From Candidatus Margulisiibacteriota bacterium (lineage in GTDB: Bacteria; Margulisbacteria; WOR-1; JAKLHX01): 10,442 nucleotides of DNA. A program made the translations under genes and the position numbers. Below the pieces are notes generated by a model. That model did no database searches, had not been told where the DNA came from, and saw only the letters and a list, made by a program, of their open reading frames with translations. This document shows, one piece after another, positions 1 to 6,553 of the stretch (its first letter is position 1; the number at the start of each line of letters is the position of its first letter). The DNA lies in contig JAKLHX010000028.1 of assembly GCA_022709925.1 (NCBI GenBank), forward strand, positions 1 to 10,442. The letters run 5' to 3'.

Positions 1-1476
1 TCTGCCGCCACTGCCAATATAGCCAACTACGCCGCTGTCGCCGGGTCTGCTACTTCCGCGGCTACTGCCATAACTGCCGATACTGCCGCCTACTCTACTC
101 TGTCGGGTACGGCTTCTTCTGCCGCAAGTGTTTCAGACTACTCAATAACCTCTACAAAGATAGCTACAAGCGCCGTCACGGATGACAAGATCGATCTCAT
201 ATATTCAGCAAATAAGGTCTCTGCGGAAGCTATTATGCCGGGGATATTTGGCACAGGACCGGGCAGCAAATACACTTTCTACAACAATGTCGGGATAGGA
301 ACAAATGATGCCAATGCGCTTTTACATGTTTACAGCGGCGTCAGCGGTTCTTATGTAAAGCTTCAGGGTTCCGGCGATACATACAACTATTCAGGCCTCC
401 AGCTCTGGTCGGCAAATAGGTCTTGGGAGTTGCTGCATACTCAACTAGCCGGAGAAACAAATTATTTCGCCGTACAGGAATATGACGGCTCAAATTACAA
501 CAAACGCTTGATCATACAACCGGGAGGCAATGTAGGTATTGGAACTACCGACGCGACTTCAAGGCTCACAGTTGCCGGAACAATAGAACTAACCTCGGGA
601 GGAATAAAATATCCTGACGGCACGATACAGACCTCAGCCTCACAATCAGGTAATATTTTGACCGTTGAAGCGGGAAGAGGGCTGTCAAAGACCGAATCCG
701 GCAATATAACTACGCTTGAAGCTGTTGTCGACAACTCGACATTGACCATCGAATCAAATGCCCTAAAGATCAAGCCTCGAGGGATCACATCTTTTGAGAT
801 CGCGACTCGCGCCATTACAGAGGGAGCAATAGCTGCAAGCAATGCCCCTGAAGAGAATTGGTATTTAAGATGGAGCGGAAGCGCTCTCAACTGGTCGGCA
901 GTATCGGGCGGAGGGAGCGGAAGCGCAGAACCAGATAATATAACCCTTAGGAGGAATTCTTACGGGTCTCTGGAAGTAATGCCTTTGGGGATCACCAGCG
1001 CATATATCGCCGGGAATGCCATTACGGCAGCAAAACTGGCTCCTTCATCAGTAACCAATGAATCTCTGGCCTCCGGGACTTTTTCAAACATAACAGGGGT
1101 CGGCACATTGGACTCTCTATCGGTATCTGGCTCTTTGAGGGCAAGCGCTGAGGTCATATATCCCCAATCCGAGACCAACAATGTTTCCGCCGCACCAGGA
1201 ATAACAGCAGCTATGCTAAACAAAAAACTTATAAGGATCCAAGGCAACGGAGAAGCAGTGATCGTCACAGCGAACCCTCAGATAGCCGCCGGACAGGACG
1301 GACAGGTAATAATACTCCGCGGCACCAGCGACACCAATACCGTGAAATTCAATGACGGGAACGGAATATCTCTTTCAAGCAAAGTAAGCTTTACTCTCGG
1401 CAACGGCGATACGCTCATGCTTTTCTACGATTCAGCCGCCGGAACCTGGTTCGAACTGAACAGGAACGATAATTAG
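1..1476 (+). CDS. Repetitive fibre/stalk-like protein, 3' part (5' end outside window)
   Basis: The frame is open from base 1 to the TAG at 1474-1476, giving 491 visible residues. The first ATG, at 235, lies in the middle of repeat sequence and is unlikely to be the true start, so I treat the gene as cut by the window edge. Residues 1-45 are Ala/Thr/Ser-rich low complexity. Two NVGIGTxDA motifs follow at about residues 96-104 and 177-185, the second leading into a KYPDGTIQTSA segment (residues 203-213). Three copies of a GITSxxIAxxAIT repeat occur at about 48-64, 261-277 and 330-346. The last 90 or so residues look like a separate beta-rich cap (GQDGQVIIL, GNGDTLMLFYDS). Such modules are common in phage tail fibres and in large surface proteins of uncultivated bacteria. 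No C-terminal peptidase S74 chaperone domain is recognisable. No phage genes are nearby, so a cell-surface stalk or adhesin is as likely as a tail fibre. Ligand and partner are unknown. Confidence 0.8.
   Translation, partial: SAATANIANYAAVAGSATSAATAITADTAAYSTLSGTASSAASVSDYSITSTKIATSAVTDDKIDLIYSANKVSAEAIMPGIFGTGPGSKYTFYNNVGIGTNDANALLHVYSGVSGSYVKLQGSGDTYNYSGLQLWSANRSWELLHTQLAGETNYFAVQEYDGSNYNKRLIIQPGGNVGIGTTDATSRLTVAGTIELTSGGIKYPDGTIQTSASQSGNILTVEAGRGLSKTESGNITTLEAVVDNSTLTIESNALKIKPRGITSFEIATRAITEGAIAASNAPEENWYLRWSGSALNWSAVSGGGSGSAEPDNITLRRNSYGSLEVMPLGITSAYIAGNAITAAKLAPSSVTNESLASGTFSNITGVGTLDSLSVSGSLRASAEVIYPQSETNNVSAAPGITAAMLNKKLIRIQGNGEAVIVTANPQIAAGQDGQVIILRGTSDTNTVKFNDGNGISLSSKVSFTLGNGDTLMLFYDSAAGTWFELNRNDN
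64..87 (+). repeat. 9-base periodic ACTGCC repeat in fibre gene
   Basis: ACTGCC recurs exactly every 9 bases at 64, 73 and 82, with another copy at 10-15. It encodes Thr-Ala steps in the Ala/Thr/Ser-rich N-terminal segment. This is a small coding repeat that could expand or contract by slippage. Confidence 0.6.
142..1038 (+). repeat. Three dispersed copies of a 17-residue GITS-IA-AIT repeat
   Basis: Three copies encode aligned 17-residue segments at 142-192 (SITSTKIATSAVTDDKI), 781-831 (GITSFEIATRAITEGAI) and 988-1038 (GITSAYIAGNAITAAKL). Identical positions are I2, T3, S4, I7, A8, A11 and T13. The DNA is much more diverged than the protein, so these look like old repeats held by selection on structure. 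Copies 2 and 3 are 69 residues apart and each follows a similar strand (ALKIKP, SLEVMP), so the underlying module is longer than the 17 residues. Confidence 0.75.
283..555 (+). repeat. Pair of NVGIGTxDA modules, 81 residues apart
   Basis: The segments starting near 283 and 526 both encode N-V-G-I-G-T-x-D-A followed by a short hydrophobic strand (LLHV, RLTV). The spacing is 81 residues. This motif recurs in many tail-fibre-like and stalk-like proteins, usually after a strand such as the RLIIQPGG seen here before the second copy. Confidence 0.65.
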
Positions 1477-1487
1477 CCGCTCAAAAG

Positions 1488-1496
1488 TGCTATAAT
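1488..1496 (+). promoter_or_regulatory. Extended -10 promoter candidate for ilvD
   Basis: TGCTATAAT is a perfect TGnTATAAT extended -10 element in the 58-base gap between the fibre gene and ilvD. No good TTGACA-like -35 box is seen 16-18 bases upstream, which extended -10 promoters can tolerate. Transcription would start near 1503 and leave a leader of about 31 bases containing the GGAGGA ribosome site at 1522-1527. That leader is too short for a T-box or attenuator. Confidence 0.6.
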
Positions 1497-1534
1497 TTTT
1501 CTAAACCAAACCCCATCTATCGGAGGAATATTAT

Positions 1535-3187
1535 ATGAAAAGCGACAGTATAAAAAAAGGAATAGAAAGGGCCCCTCACAGGTCTTTGCTCCATGCTACG
1601 GGAGTGTCAAGAAAAAGCCTCGACAAACCTTTCATAGGGATCGCGAATAGTTTTACGGACCTGGTCCCCGGACATATCAATATGAGGGATTTCGCGAACA
1701 TAATCGCAAAAGGGATACATTCCGGCGGAGGTGTCGCTTTTGAATTCGGCGTTCCTGCCATATGCGACGGTATCGCGATGGGACACGAGGGAATGCACTA
1801 TTCCCTGCCTTCAAGAGAACTTATAGCCGATGAAGTGGAATCTGTTGCAAAAGCACACGCACTCGACGGATTGGTCCTTCTTACGGCTTGTGACAAGGTA
1901 ACTCCCGGAATGCTCATGGCAGCCGGAAGGCTCGACATCCCCTGTATAGTAGTAACTGTCGGCCCCATGCTCTCCGGACGGCATAGAGGTAAAAAGACGG
2001 ACCTTGTAAAAGACACCTTCGAAGCATTAGCCGCCTGTCAAAACGGAAAAATATCCAAAGAAGAGCTCACTGAACTGGAAACGTGCGCTTGTCCAGGGGT
2101 CGGTTCATGCGCGGGGCTCTACACGGCAAATACCATGGCATGCGTCACGGAAGCCATCGGTATGTCCCTGCCGGGATGCGGCACTGCTCTTGCAGTATCT
2201 TCAAAGAAAAGAATGATCGCTTATGAGAGCGGAGAAAAGATAGTGGAGCTTGTAAAGAACAACATAACCCCAAGAAAGATCATGACAAAGAACGCGATAA
2301 TGAACGGCATCCGCATAGACATGGCACTCGGAGGATCGACCAACGCGGCGCTCCATATCCCTGCGATCGCGCATGAGGTCGGAGTGGAAGTATCGCTGGA
2401 CACCATAGAAGAGATCAGCAAGAAAACACCGCACATAACCAATTTAAGACCCGGCGGGAATCATTTCATGGAAGACTTTGAATATGCGGGAGGAGTACAG
2501 GCTGCAATGCATGTGCTCATAGACCTTATAAACGACGGAGAGACCGTTTCCGGCAAGTCGGTGAAACAACTCGCAAAAGAAGGCGAAGTACTGGACAACG
2601 ATGTCATCCGCTCAACCGAAGATCCGTATCATAAAGAAGGCGGAATAGCGGTGTTAAAAGGGAACCTTGCCCCTAACGGCTCCGTAGTAAAACAGACCGC
2701 GGTATCGGAGAACGCAAAGACGATAACCGGCAAAGCAAAATGTTTTGACGGAGAAGAACATGCCATGAAAGCCATAATGGACGGGAAAATAAAGGCAGGG
2801 GATATAGTGGTCATAAGATATGAAGGGCCTAAAGGCGGTCCCGGAATGAGAGAAATGCTGTCCCCCACCGCCGCAATAGTCGGCATGGGACTTGGGGAAA
2901 AGGTCGGACTTATAACGGATGGAAGGTTCTCTGGAGGGACAAGAGGTTCTGCGATCGGGCATATCTCACCGGAAGCCGCTGAAGGCGGCCCTATAGCGAT
3001 AATAAGAGACGGGGATGAGATAGAGATAAATATCCCTCAAAGAAAATTGGAACTAAAATTAAGCAAAGAAGAGATAGATGCAAGACTGAAGAACTGGACG
3101 CCTCAAAAGAAAAAACTTTCAGGCTATCTTGCACGCTATGCGCACTTTGTAACTTCAGCAAATACAGGTGCGGTGCTTAAGGTATAA
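1535..3187 (+). CDS. ilvD: Dihydroxy-acid dehydratase
   Basis: IlvD removes water from 2,3-dihydroxy-isovalerate and 2,3-dihydroxy-3-methylvalerate to give the 2-keto acids that become valine, leucine and isoleucine. It is a cytoplasmic Fe-S and Mg enzyme. The 550-residue length is normal. Visible signatures are CDGIAMGHEGMHYSLPSREL (from residue 78), CDKVTPGMLMA (119-129), GSCAGLYTANTMA (190-202), LGGSTNAALHIPAIA (265-279) and DGRFSGGTRGSAIGHISPE (462-480). C78, C119 and C192 are the likely cluster ligands and K121 of CDK is the conserved active-site lysine. The loop near residue 45 reads VPGH rather than carrying the cysteine found in some [2Fe-2S] relatives, so cluster type is not settled here. 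GGAGGA lies 7 bases before the ATG and fixes the start. No ilvB, ilvN, ilvC or leu gene is adjacent, so the gene sits apart from its pathway, at least on this side. Confidence 0.97.
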   Translation: MKSDSIKKGIERAPHRSLLHATGVSRKSLDKPFIGIANSFTDLVPGHINMRDFANIIAKGIHSGGGVAFEFGVPAICDGIAMGHEGMHYSLPSRELIADEVESVAKAHALDGLVLLTACDKVTPGMLMAAGRLDIPCIVVTVGPMLSGRHRGKKTDLVKDTFEALAACQNGKISKEELTELETCACPGVGSCAGLYTANTMACVTEAIGMSLPGCGTALAVSSKKRMIAYESGEKIVELVKNNITPRKIMTKNAIMNGIRIDMALGGSTNAALHIPAIAHEVGVEVSLDTIEEISKKTPHITNLRPGGNHFMEDFEYAGGVQAAMHVLIDLINDGETVSGKSVKQLAKEGEVLDNDVIRSTEDPYHKEGGIAVLKGNLAPNGSVVKQTAVSENAKTITGKAKCFDGEEHAMKAIMDGKIKAGDIVVIRYEGPKGGPGMREMLSPTAAIVGMGLGEKVGLITDGRFSGGTRGSAIGHISPEAAEGGPIAIIRDGDEIEINIPQRKLELKLSKEEIDARLKNWTPQKKKLSGYLARYAHFVTSANTGAVLKV

Positions 3188-3193
3188 CGTCCC

Positions 3194-4702
3194 ATGAAAA
3201 AGGTCGTTATTGCGGCGATTTCCCTTGTTCTAATTATGCCCTTATGCGCTGCCAACGAGCTCACTTCTATAAGGCATAATATCTCTTCCGAAAAGATCCG
3301 CATAGTCCTTGACCTGTCTGAAGAGACCACTTTTGAAACGACCTCGGTCCAGAACAAACTTTCAATCATGATCCCCTGGACGAATGCAAAAGAAGAATTA
3401 AAAACGTATAAGGTCCTCGATGCCATGATAGATTCTTTTGTTGTATCGCAGAACGGGACCGCATTAAAAATAGATATCTCTCCGGCACGACCTGTAAAAG
3501 ACAGGGTCTTCACGCTGAAGGAACCGTATAGGATAGTGATAGATCTGAACAGGGACATGGTACAAACCCCGGAAACACAAGGGACAGAGGAAGTCGCGGA
3601 ATATATTGAAGAAACAGATCCGGAAGGACCGCCTGCAACACGGAGCTCCCTGAAACACACTAACAATATATCGGATGGGTTGTCTATGTTCAAAGTAGAA
3701 CAGACGATAAGAGACAGCCGCATAAAAGCCTTCGCTCTTTTGGCGGACCCCAAAAAATTTGATATATCCCCTATCATGGCGGTATCGAACATAAAGGCAA
3801 AGGATGGCAATAATATCTTCGGATCGCTCATGGGATTCCTGGGATTCTCCGAAGATAAAGGCGGAAAATACAGCCATTTCGCAAAAAAGACAGTCCCGTC
3901 CTTCGCAAAAATGATGGGCGCTTTAGCGGCCGTGAACGGCAGTTTTTTCTTTGCCGACGGGACTCCTGTCGGGGCGCTTATAATAAACGGGCAGATAATC
4001 TCAACTCCGCTCATGAACAGGACCGCCCTTATAATGTACAAGGACGGGACCGCTTCGATAAACAGCGTAAAAATGAACGGATACCTTAAGCTAAAAGGCG
4101 ACGAGACCCTCTCCTTTTCCGGGGTCAACCAACCGCTGAAAAAAGACTACATAATGGTATACACTCCGGACTACCAGAGCACCGACCCTTCAGGTTCCTC
4201 CACGAATATAGTGGTAGAGAACGGTAAAGTGACAAAAATAACCTATGGGGAAACAAAGGTCCCAAAGAACGGGTTCATAGTTTCCGCTCTCGGCCTGACC
4301 GGAGACGTATTAAAAGACCGGATCAAGACCGGGGACGAGATAAAATGGTTCTTTATGGCAAGCCCGGACCTCAGCAGTATGGAACATGTTATCGCCGGAG
4401 GGCCAAGATTAGTGCATAGCGGAAAGGCCTGCGTCACATCAAAAGAAGAACGGTTCCGCAACGACGTGGCAAAAAGCAGAGCTGCAAGGACTGCTGTAGG
4501 AATAACCGGAGGAGGACAACTTATTTTCGCCGTGGCGGGCAGCGCTACTTTGAATGAGCTCGCCAGGCTCATGATAGATCTCGGGGCTTACGACGCTATG
4601 AATCTTGACGGAGGTGGGTCTTCCGCTATGGTGGTCAACGGGTCGAAGGTCTTCGGATCAGGAAGGCCCGTAAGCAATGCAATAGTCATAAGCAAGAAAT
4701 GA
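3194..4702 (+). CDS. Secreted AMIN-domain + phosphodiester glycosidase (NAGPA-like) protein
   Basis: Residues 1-20 form a signal peptide (MKKVV, hydrophobic core, cleavage likely after CAA); the cysteine lacks a proper lipobox. Residues 22-120 look like an AMIN domain, with paired strands RIVLDLS (36-42) and YRIVIDLN (112-119). AMIN domains usually bind envelope polymers. A linker of about 125-160 is rich in Glu, Pro and Thr. The C-terminal part is a phosphodiester glycosidase (NAGPA/DUF2233) domain: VNGSFFF (248-254), AGGPRLVHSG (401-410), SRAARTAVGI (428-437), the hallmark MNLDGGGSSAMVVNG (469-483) and RPVSNAIVIS (491-500). The family cleaves sugar phosphodiester links; the bacterial substrate is generally unknown. 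The start is 6 bases after ilvD with AAGG about 11 bases upstream and no promoter of its own, so it is probably co-transcribed. A cell-envelope glycan or teichoic-like polymer role is inference. A 330-residue antisense frame across it is treated as a shadow. Confidence 0.88.
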   Translation: MKKVVIAAISLVLIMPLCAANELTSIRHNISSEKIRIVLDLSEETTFETTSVQNKLSIMIPWTNAKEELKTYKVLDAMIDSFVVSQNGTALKIDISPARPVKDRVFTLKEPYRIVIDLNRDMVQTPETQGTEEVAEYIEETDPEGPPATRSSLKHTNNISDGLSMFKVEQTIRDSRIKAFALLADPKKFDISPIMAVSNIKAKDGNNIFGSLMGFLGFSEDKGGKYSHFAKKTVPSFAKMMGALAAVNGSFFFADGTPVGALIINGQIISTPLMNRTALIMYKDGTASINSVKMNGYLKLKGDETLSFSGVNQPLKKDYIMVYTPDYQSTDPSGSSTNIVVENGKVTKITYGETKVPKNGFIVSALGLTGDVLKDRIKTGDEIKWFFMASPDLSSMEHVIAGGPRLVHSGKACVTSKEERFRNDVAKSRAARTAVGITGGGQLIFAVAGSATLNELARLMIDLGAYDAMNLDGGGSSAMVVNGSKVFGSGRPVSNAIVISKK

Positions 4703-4704
4703 CC

Positions 4705-5115
4705 CTAATTACCATTGTTCTTTATTGATTCTATCTTCCACTTACCGTTTTCCCGAACAAGATAAAAAAGCTTGATCACAGGGCCCGCGGAATAATCCCA
4801 ACGCGCTTTTACGGCGGCCCTGTTATCTTTCTTATATATGGCAACGATCCTATATCCCAGGTCGGGAATATCTTGGACACCGGCAAAATTTGCAAGGGCA
4901 CCGAGGCTCGTTATGTTCTTCTTTGCCGAGACGCTGAGCTGGTCCACTGTGTTCTTTATTGCGGTACGGTTAAATTCAGGCGGGGCGGACTTAAAGAGGT
5001 TCTCCGTAAAAGCCCTTACGGTAGACTCAGGGTTTTTGGCACCCGGATCAATGAGTTTTACCGCCGCAAAAATGATCATCAGGACAATCAGGACTATAGG
5101 GATGATTTTTTTCAT
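4705..5115 (-). CDS. Small membrane-anchored protein of unknown function
   Basis: 136 residues. I do not recognise a named family. Residues 4-20 form one hydrophobic helix after MKK, reading as an uncleaved N-terminal anchor or signal peptide. The rest is soluble, with a helix NPESTVRAFTENLFK (28-42) and strands ending in RENGKWKIESI (121-131). A helix after the anchor and a closing GKWKIESI strand resemble NTF2-like/DUF4878 lipoprotein folds, a weak structural guess. The start is well supported: AAGGAG at 5123-5128 is 7 bases before the ATG and lies in the last two codons of fmt. It is the last gene of the minus-strand operon, 4 bases after fmt, where many bacteria carry rsmB instead. Its TAG is two bases from the stop of the convergent glycosidase gene. 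Confidence 0.82.
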   Translation of the reverse strand: MKKIIPIVLIVLMIIFAAVKLIDPGAKNPESTVRAFTENLFKSAPPEFNRTAIKNTVDQLSVSAKKNITSLGALANFAGVQDIPDLGYRIVAIYKKDNRAAVKARWDYSAGPVIKLFYLVRENGKWKIESIKNNGN

Positions 5116-5119
5116 AAGA

Positions 5120-6061
5120 TCACTCCTTAAAGAACTTGTCGCCTTCTTTCACTCTGTAACCGTTCAAGAACTCTTCGGCGGTCATTTTTTTGGAATTTTC
5201 CGGCTGGACTTCTTTTATAAGTATGCCGCCGTCCCCTGTCCCTACTATGAACCCTTTGCCTTTTACTGTCTTTGTCACGCAACCCGGCATTTGTCTTTCT
5301 GAACCGTCATCGGATATTTCGGCCGAAATGATCTTGATCATTTTTTCGCCGTAAAACGTATAAGCTCCGGGCCAAGGAGAAAAAGCCCTTATTTTGTTCA
5401 GTATGGACCTGCTGTCTTTTGAAAAATCCACAAGCCCTTCTGATTTTTTTATCACTTTACAATAAGCTGCTCTTGAATGGTCTTGAGGGGTCATTTTCAG
5501 GACATTACCGTTCTCAATATCACTTATCACTTGCAACAGAACTTTGGTCCCTGCTTCAAATATTTTTTTTGACAAGGCCGACGCATCATCACACTCACCG
5601 ACGGTCACAGCCTCCTGCAGTATAATATCCCCCTCATCAAGCCTTTCGTTCATCTGCATGACAGTAATCCCGGTATTCCTCTCGCCGCAGAGGAGGCATG
5701 ATTGTATCGGGGATGCGCCCCTGTGCAGCGGCAAGAGCGAAGCGTGAAGATTGATACAGCCGTATTTAGGCGTGTCGAGAAGCTTTTTGGGGAGGATCTT
5801 CCCGTAAGCCACGACAACTATAAGGTCCGGCCCGAAAAACAGGATGTCTTTAACGGCTTCTTCGTCCAGCTTTTGAGGTTTGATCAAAGGGATATTATGT
5901 TCTTCGGCGACTAGCGCGACCGGGCTCGGAGAAACCTTTAACCCCCTGCCCTTGCGCTTGTCCGGCTGTGTGACGACAGAAACGACATCTTTCTTTGACT
6001 CAATAAGATCATTCAGTACTCCGGCTGCCTCTGCTGGGCTTCCCATGAATACTATCTTCAT
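5120..6061 (-). CDS. fmt: Methionyl-tRNA formyltransferase
   Basis: Fmt transfers a formyl group from 10-formyl-tetrahydrofolate to the amino group of methionyl-initiator-tRNA in the cytoplasm. The 313 residues match the usual length. The N-terminal Rossmann catalytic domain starts MKIVFMGSPAEA, with QPDKRKGRG (32-40) and VVAYGKILP (83-91). The catalytic triad seen in E. coli as Asn/His/Asp is present as N104 and H106 in CINLHASLLPLHRGASPIQ and D142 in LDEGD. FSPWPGAYTF (228-237) marks the start of the C-terminal tRNA-binding domain. The ATG overlaps the def stop in ATGA (6058-6061), and its own ribosome site is weak (GAAGAA), so translation is probably coupled to def. Confidence 0.97.
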   Translation of the reverse strand: MKIVFMGSPAEAAGVLNDLIESKKDVVSVVTQPDKRKGRGLKVSPSPVALVAEEHNIPLIKPQKLDEEAVKDILFFGPDLIVVVAYGKILPKKLLDTPKYGCINLHASLLPLHRGASPIQSCLLCGERNTGITVMQMNERLDEGDIILQEAVTVGECDDASALSKKIFEAGTKVLLQVISDIENGNVLKMTPQDHSRAAYCKVIKKSEGLVDFSKDSRSILNKIRAFSPWPGAYTFYGEKMIKIISAEISDDGSERQMPGCVTKTVKGKGFIVGTGDGGILIKEVQPENSKKMTAEEFLNGYRVKEGDKFFKE

Positions 6062-6543
6062 ATTATTATTTCTTCTTTTTGGTCTTTCAACCTTATCAAA
6101 GAAGGGTCCTTGACCCTCTCAACGAACAATATACCGTCCAGATGGTCTATCTCATGCTGAAAAACCACAGAAAGAAGGTCCTGCGCATTTATAGTGATCG
6201 GTTTCCCGAATTTATCCATCCCCTTTATGCAGATACTCTTGAAACGCTCTACAGGGGCCTCTACGAGCGGAACGCTTAAGCAGCCTTCATAACAGGCGAT
6301 CTTGCCTGATTTTTTTATTATCTTTGGATTTACCACACAGTAAAGCTGCCCTTCGACAAGCACGACTATAATCCTTTCGGAAACCCCGACCTGAGGAGCG
6401 GCAAGCCCGACCCCGGGAGCAACTATCATCGTTTCAACCATATCATCTATGAGCTTTTGATGGTCTTTAGTGACTTTTTTGACGGCTTTAGCTTTTTTCT
6501 TCAGTATCGGATTGCCCTGTATCAATATCTTTAATTTTGCCAT
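6058..6543 (-). CDS. def: Peptide deformylase
   Basis: Def removes the formyl group from the N-terminal methionine of new proteins; it is a cytoplasmic metalloenzyme, usually Fe2+. All three family motifs are intact in the 161 residues: GVGLAAPQ (44-51), EGCLS (86-90) with metal ligand C88, and QHEIDH (129-134) with ligands H130 and H134 and catalytic E131. The length is typical. A GAGGA ribosome site (6551-6555) lies 7 bases before the ATG and overlaps the priA stop codon. It pairs functionally with fmt directly downstream: one enzyme adds the formyl group, the other removes it. Confidence 0.97.
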   Translation of the reverse strand: MAKLKILIQGNPILKKKAKAVKKVTKDHQKLIDDMVETMIVAPGVGLAAPQVGVSERIIVVLVEGQLYCVVNPKIIKKSGKIACYEGCLSVPLVEAPVERFKSICIKGMDKFGKPITINAQDLLSVVFQHEIDHLDGILFVERVKDPSLIRLKDQKEEIII

Positions 6544-6553
6544 TGTTACGTCC

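Noticed and set aside
235..237. ATG at 235 as the start of the fibre gene
   Set aside because: The frame is open back to base 1 and the upstream residues carry the same repeat (SITSTKIATSAVT), with no ribosome site before 235.
495..1268. Minus-strand open frames opposite the fibre gene
   Set aside because: They are shadows of a repetitive Ala/Thr/Ser/Gly-coding sequence with few stops on the other strand; no motifs or start signals.
1445..1463. Imperfect inverted repeat CCTGGTTC / GAACAGG at the end of the fibre gene, considered as a terminator
   Set aside because: The stem is short with a bulge and is not followed directly by a T-run; the nearest T-run is over 30 bases away and belongs to the ilvD promoter region.
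3136..4128. 330-residue open frame on the minus strand opposite the glycosidase gene
   Set aside because: It overlaps a clearly recognised gene, has no recognisable motif or ribosome site, and its hydrophobic composition is what the complement of Lys/Glu/Asp-rich codons gives.
4838..5302. 154-residue plus-strand frame across the small anchored protein gene and the end of fmt
   Set aside because: It is the complement of two supported minus-strand genes, crosses their junction and has no family signature.
5621..5626. TATAAT on the plus strand inside fmt
   Set aside because: No TG extension or -35, and no plus-strand gene begins downstream.
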